From an uncultured Opitutaceae bacterium (GTDB lineage Bacteria > Verrucomicrobiota > Verrucomicrobiia > Opitutales > Opitutaceae), in NCBI GenBank assembly GCA_903891325.1, contig CAITEC010000048.1:1-64000 (forward strand): DNA of 64,000 bases, in the 5' to 3' direction. Shown here piece after piece: positions 36,077-44,065 of this stretch (within the stretch, counting starts at the first letter, position 1; every line of letters begins with the position of its first letter). The notes under the pieces were generated by a model. It did no database searches. It saw only the letters and a list, made by a program, of their open reading frames with translations, and was not told the DNA's origin. Both the position numbers and the translations under genes were made by a program.

Positions 36077-37602
36077 TGAACGCCTGCCCCATCCTGAGCG
36101 TCCTGGTCTTCGCCCCCTTTGCGGGCGCCGCACTCCTGGCGATCCTGCCGCGCTGCGGGCCCGGTCTCAGCCGGGCCCTCTCCCTTGCCGCCAGCCTCTC
36201 CACGCTGGCGATCGCCCTCGCGCTCCTCGGCTCCTTCGACCGCGGCGCCGCCGGCTACCAGTTCGTCGAGCGCCACTCCTGGGTCTCCTCCCTGAATTCC
36301 CACTACAGCCTCGGCCTGGACGGGCTCAGCCTTGTGCTCGTGCTGCTCACCGGGATCGTCGCCCCGGCCTGCCTCCTCGCCTCGTGGAGGCAGCCGCGCG
36401 AACCGCGGCTTTTCGGGATCCTGTTCCTGGCCGCGCAGGGATGCGCGCTGGGCGTCTTCCTCGCCCTCGACTTCTTCCACTGGTTCCTCTTCTGGGAATT
36501 GAGCCTGGTGCCCGTGTTTTTCCTCATCAAGCTCTGGGGCGGGCCCGGGGCGGGCCGCGCGGCCGTCCAGTTTGTCGTCTACACCCTGGCCGGGAGCGCC
36601 TTCCTGCTCCTGGGCTTCGCGGCGATCTATGTTGCGACCGGCAGCCTGGACTTTTCCGAGCTCGCCCGGCTCGCCGCGTCCGGCGAACTGAGGGCGCGAC
36701 TGGCGGGCCTGGGGTTGTTCTGGCCCCGGGCGGTATTCCTCGGCGTGCTCCTCGGGCTCGCGGTCAAGGTCCCGCTCTTCCCCTTCCACACCTGGCTTCC
36801 CCCGGCCTATGCCGAGGCGCCGACCGGGGTGTCGATGTTCCTCACCGGGATCATGTCGAAGATGGGCGTCTACGGTTTCCTCAGGATCCTCTGGCCCCTT
36901 TTCCCCGCCTCGCTTCACGCCGCGGCGATACCCCTGGTCTGGCTGGCGCTGGGAGGGGTGGTCTTCGGCGCCTTCGCCGCGATGCGGCAGGGCGACATCA
37001 AGCGAATGGTGGCCTATTCCTCGATCAACCACCTGAGCTACTGCCTTCTTGCTCTTTTCGCCGTGGCGGCGCCGGCGTCGCCGGCGGGCCCGGCCGCCAC
37101 CGCTGCCCTCAGCGGCGCGGTTCTCCAGATGTTCAACCACGGTCTCTCGGCGGCGGCGCTCTTCCTCTGCGCCGGGATCCTCGAGTCCCGCGCGGGCGGC
37201 CGCCGGGGCATCGGCGACTTCGGCGGGGTCCGCGCCGCCGCTCCCGTCTTTGCGGGCCTTTGCGGGATCGCTCTCTTCTCCTCGCTCGGCCTTCCCGGCC
37301 TCAACGGGTTTGTCGGCGAATTCCTCATCTTCCGCGGGGTGTTCGGGCTCGTCCCGTGGGCGGCGGGGATCGCCTGCCTCGGGCTCCTCGCCACGGCGGT
37401 CTTCCTCCTCACCTTCTGGCAGCGGGTGTTTCACGGCCCGCGGGCGGGCGCCGCCTCCGGCGAATTTGCCGAGGTCTCCGGCCCGGACCTGGGTGTCCTG
37501 GTCTTCCTGGCCGCCCTCATGATCCTCTTCGGGCTGCTGCCGCAGCTCCTGGCCGGAATCTACAACCCTCTCGTCACGGCCTGGGCCTCCCACCTCCCAT
37601 GA
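36076..37602 (+). CDS. nuoM: NADH-quinone oxidoreductase subunit M, first copy
   Basis: 508 residues, ~14 membrane helices. All pump residues are in place: E in F-L-F-W-E-L-S-L-V-P, the TM7 lysine in L-A-V-K-V-P-L-F-P-F-H-T-W-L-P, K in M-S-K-M-G-V-Y-G, and E in N-G-F-V-G-E-F-L. It is an antiporter-like proton-translocating subunit of the membrane arm. The stop overlaps the start of the second NuoM (ATGA). Confidence 0.94.
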   Translation: MNACPILSVLVFAPFAGAALLAILPRCGPGLSRALSLAASLSTLAIALALLGSFDRGAAGYQFVERHSWVSSLNSHYSLGLDGLSLVLVLLTGIVAPACLLASWRQPREPRLFGILFLAAQGCALGVFLALDFFHWFLFWELSLVPVFFLIKLWGGPGAGRAAVQFVVYTLAGSAFLLLGFAAIYVATGSLDFSELARLAASGELRARLAGLGLFWPRAVFLGVLLGLAVKVPLFPFHTWLPPAYAEAPTGVSMFLTGIMSKMGVYGFLRILWPLFPASLHAAAIPLVWLALGGVVFGAFAAMRQGDIKRMVAYSSINHLSYCLLALFAVAAPASPAGPAATAALSGAVLQMFNHGLSAAALFLCAGILESRAGGRRGIGDFGGVRAAAPVFAGLCGIALFSSLGLPGLNGFVGEFLIFRGVFGLVPWAAGIACLGLLATAVFLLTFWQRVFHGPRAGAASGEFAEVSGPDLGVLVFLAALMILFGLLPQLLAGIYNPLVTAWASHLP

Positions 37603-39095
37603 GCACCCTGCCCTGGACCGTCTACCTTTCGCTGATCGGGGCCGCCGGCTCCCTCCTCGCGGGGCGGCGCTCGCCCGGGGCGGCCCGCGCGGTCGCGCTG
37701 GCGGCCGCGCTCGCCTCCTGGGCCCTCGTGATCGCGGCGGCGCTGCACTTCCACGCCTCCGCCTCCGCCGAGACGATCGTGGATGCCGCCTGGATCCCCT
37801 CGCTGGGAATCCGCTACCACCTCGCCGCTGACGGCATCAGCATGACCCTCCTGATGCTGACCGGGATCGCGGCGACCGCAGGGGTCCTCTTCTCGTGGAA
37901 CATCGCGGAGCGGACGGGCGAATTCTTCGCCTTCTACCTGGCGCTGATCGCCGGGGTCTACGGGGTCTTCCTGAGCGCCGACGCCTTCCTTTTGTTCGTC
38001 TTCTACGAGCTGGCGATCGTCCCAAAATACTTCCTGATCGCGATCTGGGGCTCGGCGAACCGCGAGTACGCGGCCATGAAGCTGGTCCTCTACTCCTTCG
38101 CCGGCAGCGCGCTGGTCCTGGCGGGGCTCCTCTGGGCCTACGCAGCCGGCGGGGCCCACGGCTTCGGATTTGGCGAGCTGGCGGCGGCCGCCGAGAACTT
38201 CTCCCCGGCCCGCCAGGCCGGCCTCTTCGCCCTGGTGTTCTTCGGCTTCGCCATCCTCGCCGGCCTCTTTCCCTTCCACACCTGGGCGCCGACCGGCCAC
38301 GCCGCGGCGCCCACGGCCGCCTCGATGCTGCTGGCCGGGGTCGTGATGAAGCTCGGCGCCTATGGCTGCCTCCGGATCGCCCTGCCGCTCTTTCCGGCCG
38401 GGTTCGCCTTCTGGCAGCCGGCGATCGCCTGGCTCGCGGTCGGGGGGATCGTCTGGGCGGGCCTGATCGCCCTGGTGCAGGAGGACGCGAAGTTTGTCAT
38501 CGGCTACTCGAGCGTCAGCCACATGGGGTTTGTCATGCTCGGACTGGCGGCCGCGAACACCCGCGCGGTTGGCGGCGCGGTCCTGCAGATGTTCTCGCAC
38601 GGCGTCATCGCCGGCCTCCTCTTCGCCGTCGTCGGCCGGATGGTCTATGATCGCACCCACACGAGGAACCTCGGGCAATTGCGCGGAATGGCGCTCGGCC
38701 GGAAGCTGCCCTTCGCCGCCGTGGTCTTTGTCCTGGCCGGGCTCGCGTCGATGGGGCTGCCCGGCTTCAGCGGGTTTCCCGCCGAGTTGTCCATCCTGAT
38801 CGGCGCCTGGAGGGTCTCCCCGGCCTGGCCCGCCGTCGCTGCCGTGGGGATCGTGATCGCCGCGGCATTCACCCTGCGGGTGGTCGTCGCGATCTTCTTC
38901 GGCGGGGATGAGCCCGCTTCCGGCCCGCCTCCCGATCCCCTTCCGCCGATCAGCCTGCCGGAGCGGGCCGGGGCCCTGCTCCTCATCGGCGCGACGATCC
39001 TCATCGGCCTGAAGCCCGACCTCCTTCTCAACTGGATCCTCCCCAGCCTCCAGTCGCCGCTCCTGCAGGGCGTCCTGAAGGGAGGCTCGTCGTGA
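37599..39095 (+). CDS. nuoM2: NADH-quinone oxidoreductase subunit M, second copy, TM7 lysine missing
   Basis: 498 residues from ATG 37599. It is clearly NuoM-like: E in F-V-F-Y-E-L-A-I-V-P, L-F-P-F-H-T-W-A-P, K in V-M-K-L-G-A-Y-G, E in G-F-P-A-E-L-S-I-L, and N-T-R-x-x-G-G-A. It is not a simple duplicate of the preceding gene; the two differ throughout. The pump lysine seven residues before the His of F-H-T-W is Leu (I-L-A-G-L-F-P-F-H). A lysine instead appears just after the TM5 Glu (V-P-K-Y-F). Its presence gives the membrane arm four large antiporter-like subunits (L, M, M2, N). GTGA overlap with nuoN. Confidence 0.92.
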   Translation: MSTLPWTVYLSLIGAAGSLLAGRRSPGAARAVALAAALASWALVIAAALHFHASASAETIVDAAWIPSLGIRYHLAADGISMTLLMLTGIAATAGVLFSWNIAERTGEFFAFYLALIAGVYGVFLSADAFLLFVFYELAIVPKYFLIAIWGSANREYAAMKLVLYSFAGSALVLAGLLWAYAAGGAHGFGFGELAAAAENFSPARQAGLFALVFFGFAILAGLFPFHTWAPTGHAAAPTAASMLLAGVVMKLGAYGCLRIALPLFPAGFAFWQPAIAWLAVGGIVWAGLIALVQEDAKFVIGYSSVSHMGFVMLGLAAANTRAVGGAVLQMFSHGVIAGLLFAVVGRMVYDRTHTRNLGQLRGMALGRKLPFAAVVFVLAGLASMGLPGFSGFPAELSILIGAWRVSPAWPAVAAVGIVIAAAFTLRVVVAIFFGGDEPASGPPPDPLPPISLPERAGALLLIGATILIGLKPDLLLNWILPSLQSPLLQGVLKGGSS

Positions 39096-40561
39096 CCGCC
39101 GATTTCAGCGGCCTGGCGCACGCGCTCCTCCCGGAGGCCTCGCTTGTCGCCGGGGCCCTGCTCGTCCTGGGGCTCGATCTCGCGATTTTCCGCGCGCGTA
39201 CCGCCGCTTTCCGGCTCCGCGCGGCCGCGGCCGTCGCCTCGCTCGCCGTCGTCGCCGCCGCCGGCTTCGCCCTGGTCGAGGGAACCCCCGGCGAGGTCTT
39301 CGGCGGGGTCATCGCGCTGGACACCCTCGGGCTCGCCGCCCGGCTGGGCGTGCTCATCCTGGTCCTTCTGACCCTCGGAATCTCGACGGGGGCCCGGCTT
39401 CCCCGGCCGGCCGCCGAGTACGTCGTCGTCATCCTCTTCGCCGCCTGCGGCATGCTCCTGATGGCCGACGCCCAGCAGCTCCTGCTCGCCTTCCTCGCGG
39501 TCGAGCTGGCGAGCATCTCGCTCTACGTCCTGGCCGGGTTCAACTCCTCCAGCCCAAAGTCGGCGGAGGCGGCCGTGAAGTACTTCCTTTTGGGGGCCAT
39601 GTCCGCGGCCTTCCTCCTCTTTGGTTTCAGCCTGCTCTACGGGCTCACCGGGACGATCGAGCTGACCGGGATCGCGACCAGCGTGGCGCTCATGCCCTTC
39701 AGCCCGCTTCTGGCCGTCGCCCTTGTCATGATCCTTGTCGCCTTCGGGTTCAAGGTGGCCGCTGCCCCGTTCCACCTCTGGGCCCCTGACGTGTACGAGG
39801 GGGCGCCCGCCCCCTCCGCGGCCCTTATCGCGTCCGCGTCGAAACTGGCCGGCTTTGTCTTTTTCACCCGGCTCCTGTGGCCCGGCCTGGGAGCCGTGTC
39901 GGGGCTTTATTCCGGCACGGTCGGCGGGCAGGGATGGATCCCGATTGCCCTCATCCTGTCGGCGGCGTCGATCCTCCTGGGAAACCTCGTCGCGCTGGCC
40001 CAGACCGATGTCCGGCGACTGCTCGCCTATTCCGCGATCGCGCACGCCGGGACGCTCCTGCTCGGGGTTATCGCGTCGGGCGTCTCCGGCCCGGGCCCCC
40101 TGGTCTACTACGCCCTCACCTACGGCCTGGCTACCGTGGGCGCATTCGGCGTGATCGCCGCGCTGGACGGTTCCGGGGGCTGCCGGAAGATCACCGACCT
40201 GGCGGGGCTCCATCGCCGCTCCCCCTTGCTCGCCGGTTGCCTGCTGGTCTTCGTGCTCTCCCTCGCGGGGATTCCGCCCATGGCCGGATTCTTCGGGAAG
40301 TTCTCGGTGTTCGCTGCGGCGCTCAAGCTCGGCGGCCTGTCCGGGCCCGTGGGCTGGCTGGTGATCGCGGCGATCCTCATGAGCGCCGTGGCGCTGTACT
40401 ACTATATGGTCATCCTCAAGCAGGCGCTGGTCGCCGCGCCCCGCCCCGAGGCCTCGGCGGCTGTCAGGGTACCGCCCGCTGCAGCCTTCTCGCTCGCGGC
40501 AGCGGCCGTCCTGATTGTCGTGCTGGGCCTCTTCCCGTCGCTGCTGCTCCAGTGGTTTTGA
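39092..40561 (+). CDS. nuoN: NADH-quinone oxidoreductase subunit N
   Basis: 489 residues from GTG 39092, ~14 membrane helices. NuoN features: V-E-L-A-S-I-S-L-Y-V-L-A-G-F, V-K-Y-F-L-L-G-A-M-S, TM7 lysine in F-G-F-K-V-A-A-A-P-F-H-L-W-A-P-D-V-Y-E-G-A-P, and I-P-P-M-A-G-F-F-G-K-F. It is the last complex I gene. Its TGA overlaps the TTG start of the downstream membrane glycosyltransferase. Confidence 0.95.
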   Translation: MTADFSGLAHALLPEASLVAGALLVLGLDLAIFRARTAAFRLRAAAAVASLAVVAAAGFALVEGTPGEVFGGVIALDTLGLAARLGVLILVLLTLGISTGARLPRPAAEYVVVILFAACGMLLMADAQQLLLAFLAVELASISLYVLAGFNSSSPKSAEAAVKYFLLGAMSAAFLLFGFSLLYGLTGTIELTGIATSVALMPFSPLLAVALVMILVAFGFKVAAAPFHLWAPDVYEGAPAPSAALIASASKLAGFVFFTRLLWPGLGAVSGLYSGTVGGQGWIPIALILSAASILLGNLVALAQTDVRRLLAYSAIAHAGTLLLGVIASGVSGPGPLVYYALTYGLATVGAFGVIAALDGSGGCRKITDLAGLHRRSPLLAGCLLVFVLSLAGIPPMAGFFGKFSVFAAALKLGGLSGPVGWLVIAAILMSAVALYYYMVILKQALVAAPRPEASAAVRVPPAAAFSLAAAAVLIVVLGLFPSLLLQWF

Positions 40562-42402
40562 CGGAGGACCAGGAACGGGCCGGATACCGCGGAGGCAGGA
40601 TTGTCCTGCTCCTGAAGGCATCCATCCTGGCGATTGCAGCCTGGTTTGTCTACGCACGTGCAGCCGGCGGGACGTGGATCTGGGACGATCCGGCCGAGCT
40701 GACCCAAAACCCGATCCTGCGCGGCACCTCGGGCCTTGCGCGGATCTGGTCGGGCGCCGTCGGCATCGACTACCTCCCGCTGAAGACGACCGTCCAGTGG
40801 CTCGCCTGGCGGGCATGGGGCGACCACCCGGCCGGCTACCACTGGCTCAATATCGGGCTTCACCTGGCCGGCGCGCTGGTCTTCTGGCGTGTCCTGCGGA
40901 AGCTGGGCGCTCTCGATTTCGGGGCCTGGCTCGGGGCGCTCTTCTTCCTCGTCCACCCGGTTGCGGTCGAGTCCGTGGCCTGGGTCTCGGAGATGAAGAA
41001 CACCCTGTCGCTGGTTTTCTACCTGCTCGCCCTGGATGCCGCCCTTGACTGGGCGGGAATTCCTCCGGACCCAGGCCGCCCCCGGCGGGCCTCGCGGCTT
41101 GCGCCCTCCCTCGGCTGGTTTGTGGCCGCGCTGCTCTGCAAGGGCTCGGCCGTCATGCTCCCCGCGGTCATCCTTCTTTGCTCCTGGTGGCGGCGGGGCC
41201 GCGTCGATCGCCGGGACCTGGCCGCGTGCATTCCCTTCGCCGCAGTCGCATGCGCCTCCGGGTGCGCGACGCTCTGGTTCCAGGAGCACCGGGCGATCGC
41301 GGCGGCGGCGCTGGGCGGCGCCGGTCCCGCCGCCCGTCTTGGCGAGGCCGGCCTGGCGATCCCGTTCTATCTCGTCCACTGCGTCCTTCCCGTGGCGATG
41401 GCCCCGGTTTACCCGCACTGGTTCCCGGACCTTGGGATGCCGGCGGCCCTATTGCCCTGGTTCGGCCTGGCCGCGGCGGCCTGGTGGGTGGGGACATGGC
41501 GCTCCCCCTCCGGCCGGTGCCTTCGACTTGGACTCGGGTTTTTCGCCATCAACCTCCTGCCGGTCCTCGGGCTGGCGCCCATGGCCTACCTGAGGATCTC
41601 CTGGGTCGCCGACCATTTTGCCTACATTTCCCTCCTCGGGATTGCGGGCCTCGCGGGAGCCGGGATTGGCGCCTGGCATGCGGCGGCCGGGACCGGTGCC
41701 AGGCGAGCCGCCACCGCCCTGGCCGCCGCGCTCGCACTCGCGCTGGCCGCCGGCGCCCGCTCCTACGCCGGGGTTTTCCGCGACGACCGCACCCTCTGGA
41801 CGCATGCCCTCCGGCAATACCCGGACTCGTGGATCGCGCACGACAACCTGGGCCGCGTCCTCTTCCTGGAGGGACGGGTCGACGAAGCCGGCGCGCATTT
41901 CCTCCGCGCCGAGGCGCTCTTTCCCGAGGACGCGAACGTGCATGCCAATGTGGGGCTGTTCCTCGCGGACACGGGGCGGACCGCGGAGGCGATCGGCGAG
42001 TACGACAGGGCCCTTCGCCTCAGCCCGGCGCTGGCCGCCGCGCTCGATGGAAAGGGCGTCTGTCTCCTCCGGCTCGACCGGCTGCCCGAGGCGATCGACG
42101 CCTGCCGGGGGGCCATCCGCTCCGATCCCCTCAACGCACAGAGCCATGCCAATCTCGGGATCGCGCTGGCCGGAAGCGCCCGCCTCCCGGAGGCCGCCGC
42201 TGAATTCTCGGAGGCCGTCCGGCTGAATCCGGGAGGGATCGAGGCCCACTACAACCTCGGTGTGGCCCTGGCGGGACTGGGACGGTACGCCGAGGCGATC
42301 CCTCAATTTGATGAGGTGCTGCGGATCCGGCCCGGCTATCGGGATGCGCGGCGCTATCTTGACCAGATCCTGGGCCGGAGCTTGTCCGGCGGAACGAAGT
42401 AA
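40558..42402 (+). CDS. TMTC-like membrane protein O-mannosyltransferase with TPR repeats
   Basis: 614 residues from TTG 40558 (TTGA overlap with nuoN); no ATG or GTG gives a sensible N-terminus. Residues ~15-410 are a polytopic GT-C domain: first loop W-I-W-D-D-P-A-E-L-T-Q-N-P (catalytic Asp pair), then P-L-K-T-T-V-Q-W-L, G-Y-H-W-L-N-I-G-L-H, and K-N-T-L-S-L-V-F-Y-L-L-A. Residues ~430-600 hold about five TPR repeats (A-x-x-x-Y-x-x-A-L-R-L-S-P and A-I-P-Q-F-D-E-V-L-R-I-R-P-G-Y). Animal TMTCs O-mannosylate cadherins; bacterial homologues are of unknown target. Co-translation with nuoN is odd and may be accidental. Confidence 0.82.
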   Translation: MTEDQERAGYRGGRIVLLLKASILAIAAWFVYARAAGGTWIWDDPAELTQNPILRGTSGLARIWSGAVGIDYLPLKTTVQWLAWRAWGDHPAGYHWLNIGLHLAGALVFWRVLRKLGALDFGAWLGALFFLVHPVAVESVAWVSEMKNTLSLVFYLLALDAALDWAGIPPDPGRPRRASRLAPSLGWFVAALLCKGSAVMLPAVILLCSWWRRGRVDRRDLAACIPFAAVACASGCATLWFQEHRAIAAAALGGAGPAARLGEAGLAIPFYLVHCVLPVAMAPVYPHWFPDLGMPAALLPWFGLAAAAWWVGTWRSPSGRCLRLGLGFFAINLLPVLGLAPMAYLRISWVADHFAYISLLGIAGLAGAGIGAWHAAAGTGARRAATALAAALALALAAGARSYAGVFRDDRTLWTHALRQYPDSWIAHDNLGRVLFLEGRVDEAGAHFLRAEALFPEDANVHANVGLFLADTGRTAEAIGEYDRALRLSPALAAALDGKGVCLLRLDRLPEAIDACRGAIRSDPLNAQSHANLGIALAGSARLPEAAAEFSEAVRLNPGGIEAHYNLGVALAGLGRYAEAIPQFDEVLRIRPGYRDARRYLDQILGRSLSGGTK

Positions 42403-42430
42403 AGACGGACCCCCGGCTACATTCTGATCA

Positions 42431-43930
42431 TTAGCCCCGGAGCAGGAAGAGCATCGCCAGGAAGTGGCAGGTGCTGCCGCCCAGGACAAAGCTGTGCCAG
42501 AAGGCGTGGTGGTAGCGCAGCCGGTGCCAGAGGTAGAAGGGCACGCCGACCAGGTAGCACAGGCCCCCGGCCAGGAGCAGCCAGAGCGACGGTGCGGGGA
42601 CCGAGGCGAGCATCGGCTTGAGCGCGACAACGATGATCCAGGCCGCGAAAAGATACCCCAGGACGGTGACCATCCGGCGGCGGGCGCCCCACGCGAACGC
42701 GAAGACCGCGCCAGCCGTGCAAAGGCCCCAGATGACGCCGAAAAGCGACCAGCCCCAGGCGCCGCGCAGGCTTGTCAGCAGGAAGGGCGTGTAGGTGCCG
42801 GCGATCAGCAGGAAGATCGCCGCCCGGTTCATCCGGCCGAAAAACCAGCGACTCCGGCTGTTGATCGGGAGATGATTGAAGGTCGAGGTCACATAGACCA
42901 GGAGCAGCGTGAGCCCGAAGACGGTCAGGCTGACCAGGTACCAGGCGTCGCCGCGAAGGCTCGAGAAGACGATCAGCAGGGTGAGCGCAGCGACGCTCAG
43001 GACGGCCCCGACGCCGTGGGTCAGCCAGTTGGCGATTTCCTCGCCCCGGGTGTAAGTGCGCGGCGCGGCGGAATCGCCGGCGGCCTGCGTCCGCTGCGCG
43101 GTGACGCTGCGCAGGGCGACCCGGTCGAGCCAGCGGATCAGGGCGGCCCCGCGGGGCTTGACGAAGTTCTCCGCCTGCCACTCCTCGCCGTCGGCGTAGA
43201 TCGTCGGCGGGATCACGCAGGTGCGGAAGACCCAGTCGCCGACCGGCAGCCCGAAAAACCCCGAGATGGACTCGTTGCAGTCGATGACCGCGTGGTGCCG
43301 AAGGTGGAAGCTGTACACCGGCCGCCAGAACCAGGCCCAGCGCGGGTGATCGACCAGCGGAGCCCACTTCTCAAACCGCCAGTGATTGATCGCGTGAAGC
43401 GTCTCGTAGAGGGTGAGCGAACAGGCCAGGGCGGCAAATCCCGCGACAAACCAGGGGAATGCCGGGGCGAGCCACTCGAGGGCGGTCAGGACCGGGGCCA
43501 AAACCAGGGCGAACGCCAGCATGGAGTACCAGGGAAAGAAGGACCCCTCCCCCTGTTCCGGCTCGACGATCGGAAACTTGTTCTCGACGCAAAGGAAGCC
43601 GCGGCCGTCCCGCGACGGCCGGCGGCCGATCCGCGTCAGGGCGTGGTGCAGGGTGTGCTGCCGGTAGAGCCGTCCCAGCCCGGGAATCGCCGGGCGGTGC
43701 AGGACGTAGCGGTGAAAGAAGTACTCGACAAAGCAGTTGAAAAGGCTGATCGCCAGCGCGGCGACGGCGAACTCCCACCACGTTGCGCGGAGCTGGAGAT
43801 GCCAGACGCCGGGGGCGGCGAACCGGACGACGGAGAACAGGCCCGCGAGGGACAGGGCTACGGTCAGGAAGAAGAGGCCGGGCGAGAATTGCTCGACCTT
43901 GCGCGAAGAGTGGGAATCGGAGGATGTCAT
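42431..43930 (-). CDS. fusion of fatty-acid-hydroxylase-like and hemolysin III/PAQR domains
   Basis: 499 residues from ATG 43930. Residues ~15-285 form a membrane di-iron hydroxylase-like domain with the His set H73-x4-H78, H92-x2-H95-H96, H179-x3-H183 and H209-x2-H212-H213. Residues ~295-499 form a seven-helix hemolysin III (TrhA)/PAQR domain: E-E-I-A-N-W-L-T-H-G, S349-x3-H353, L-L-I-A-G-T-Y-T-P-F and H475-x3-H479. The PAQR zinc ligands remain, but the conserved helix-3 Asp-His pair is Asn368-Arg369. The product is an inner-membrane protein, probably acting on lipids (hydroxylase plus ceramidase-like fold). One continuous frame, no sign of sequencing fusion. Confidence 0.88.
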   Translation of the reverse strand: MTSSDSHSSRKVEQFSPGLFFLTVALSLAGLFSVVRFAAPGVWHLQLRATWWEFAVAALAISLFNCFVEYFFHRYVLHRPAIPGLGRLYRQHTLHHALTRIGRRPSRDGRGFLCVENKFPIVEPEQGEGSFFPWYSMLAFALVLAPVLTALEWLAPAFPWFVAGFAALACSLTLYETLHAINHWRFEKWAPLVDHPRWAWFWRPVYSFHLRHHAVIDCNESISGFFGLPVGDWVFRTCVIPPTIYADGEEWQAENFVKPRGAALIRWLDRVALRSVTAQRTQAAGDSAAPRTYTRGEEIANWLTHGVGAVLSVAALTLLIVFSSLRGDAWYLVSLTVFGLTLLLVYVTSTFNHLPINSRSRWFFGRMNRAAIFLLIAGTYTPFLLTSLRGAWGWSLFGVIWGLCTAGAVFAFAWGARRRMVTVLGYLFAAWIIVVALKPMLASVPAPSLWLLLAGGLCYLVGVPFYLWHRLRYHHAFWHSFVLGGSTCHFLAMLFLLRG

Positions 43931-44065
43931 GGGCTGCCGGGCTGGGGCGGTATCGCCAGGCAGCCGGTGAGCCGCAAAGAGACGCGCACGAGTACGAACG
44001 CCCAAGGGTGACCCACCTGCCAGGCAGAGTCCAGAACCAGTTTCAAAAAGGTTCCCGGAATAATG

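Noticed and set aside
33995-36133. A 712-codon open frame on the minus strand opposite nuoL
   Set aside because: It is antisense to a clear membrane protein; composition is Arg/Glu/Gly-rich and repetitive as expected for the shadow of GC-rich codons. No domain is visible. The same applies to many other long frames opposite real genes.
28551-40561. Hidden nuoE, nuoF or nuoG in the operon
   Set aside because: nuoD and nuoI are six bases apart and all other joints overlap; there is no room for them.
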